DNA of 13,256 bases from an uncultured Clostridia bacterium (lineage in GTDB: Bacteria; Bacillota; Clostridia; Christensenellales; UBA1242): NCBI GenBank assembly GCA_946610635.1, contig CAMOCI010000004.1, positions 1 through 13,256 on the forward strand. The letters run 5' to 3'. Both the position numbers and the translations under genes were made by a program. The notes below the pieces were generated by a model. That model ran no database searches, had not been told where the DNA came from, and saw only the letters and a program-made list of their open reading frames with translations. This document shows, piece by piece, positions 13,104-13,256 of this stretch. How positions within the stretch are numbered: the first letter of the stretch is position 1; each line of letters opens with the position of its first letter.

Positions 13104-13178
13104 GGTCCCATCGTCAAGCGGTTAAGACACCACCCTTTCAAGGTGGTTTCAGCGGTTCGAATCCGCTTGGGACTACCA
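13104..13178 (+). tRNA. tRNA-Glu (anticodon TTC)
   Basis: A 75-base gene with encoded CCA. The acceptor stem GGTCCCA pairs with TGGGACT (G1-T72 wobble), the anticodon arm is CCACC CTTTCAA GGTGG, and the T arm is AGCGG TTCGAAT CCGCT. It follows tRNA-Met by 16 bases and shares its promoter. Confidence 0.97.
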
Positions 13179-13180
13179 CG

Positions 13181-13215
13181 AGAATCCTAATCTTTATGAT
13201 TTGGGTTCTTTTTTT
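13181..13215 (+). terminator. Intrinsic terminator of the tRNA-Met/tRNA-Glu unit
   Basis: AGAATCCTAATC (13181-13192) pairs with GATTTGGGTTCT (13198-13209) with one mismatch and one G-T pair, followed by seven T. It starts 2 bases after the tRNA-Glu CCA. Confidence 0.85.
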
Positions 13216-13256
13216 GTGTTTAAGGAGATGCCGATAGAGAGTGGTAAGTTAAATAT

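Noticed and set aside
13228..13256. Possible start of a gene (ATG at 13228, frame open to the window end) after AAGGAG
   Set aside because: AAGGAG touches the ATG with no spacing, only nine codons are visible and no family can be recognised.

Overview
The window is very AT-rich DNA with densely packed genes, strong Shine-Dalgarno sites (AAGGAG, AGGAGG) and near-consensus vegetative promoters (TTGACA, 17 bases, TATAAT). It uses the standard code: TGA serves as a stop, for example at 8683-8685. Together with a YuzA-type DUF378 protein, YdjI/YdjG-like proteins and Bacillus-like tRNAs, this points to a low-GC Firmicutes relative, plausibly an uncultured host-associated Clostridia or Bacilli lineage. 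The lineage is an inference. Nothing resembles a prophage, transposon or CRISPR array.

Left part (1-4451, all minus strand). The window opens inside a DUF378 membrane protein. Next comes a transcription unit reading leftward from a strong promoter at 2888-2916: an SPFH-domain protein like Bacillus YdjI, a TFIIB-type zinc-ribbon membrane protein like YdjG, and a small two-helix membrane protein with a zinc ribbon. It ends at a terminator at 231-256. All three carry CxxC zinc ribbons. In Bacillus the YdjGHI proteins work with PspA in membrane stress; no PspA or YdjH is visible here. The YdjG-like gene is interrupted by a one-base frameshift in a run of six A. A second minus-strand unit (4451 to 2976) encodes an unrecognised helical protein and a membrane-anchored metzincin-type metalloprotease.

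Centre (4632-10547, plus strand). Four tightly spaced or overlapping genes form one apparent operon, divergent from the protease unit. They encode a release-factor paralogue with an intact GGQ domain but a missing codon-recognition loop, a superfamily 1 (UvrD/Rep-like) helicase with a helical-repeat tail and no room for subdomain 2B, a coiled-coil protein, and a single-pass membrane protein with GLUG-like outside repeats. The first gene appears to be transcribed leaderless. No described system combining these four parts is known to me, so this is the best candidate for something new. A role in ribosome rescue, stress or defence is only an inference.

Right part (10548-13256). A bidirectional terminator is followed by an unannotated-looking 35-residue acidic small protein on the minus strand with its own promoter and a perfect ribosome-binding site. 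Then come cysS (cysteinyl-tRNA synthetase, minus), initiator tRNA-fMet (minus) and, divergently, elongator tRNA-Met and tRNA-Glu (plus). The tRNA units have perfect consensus promoters and their own terminators.
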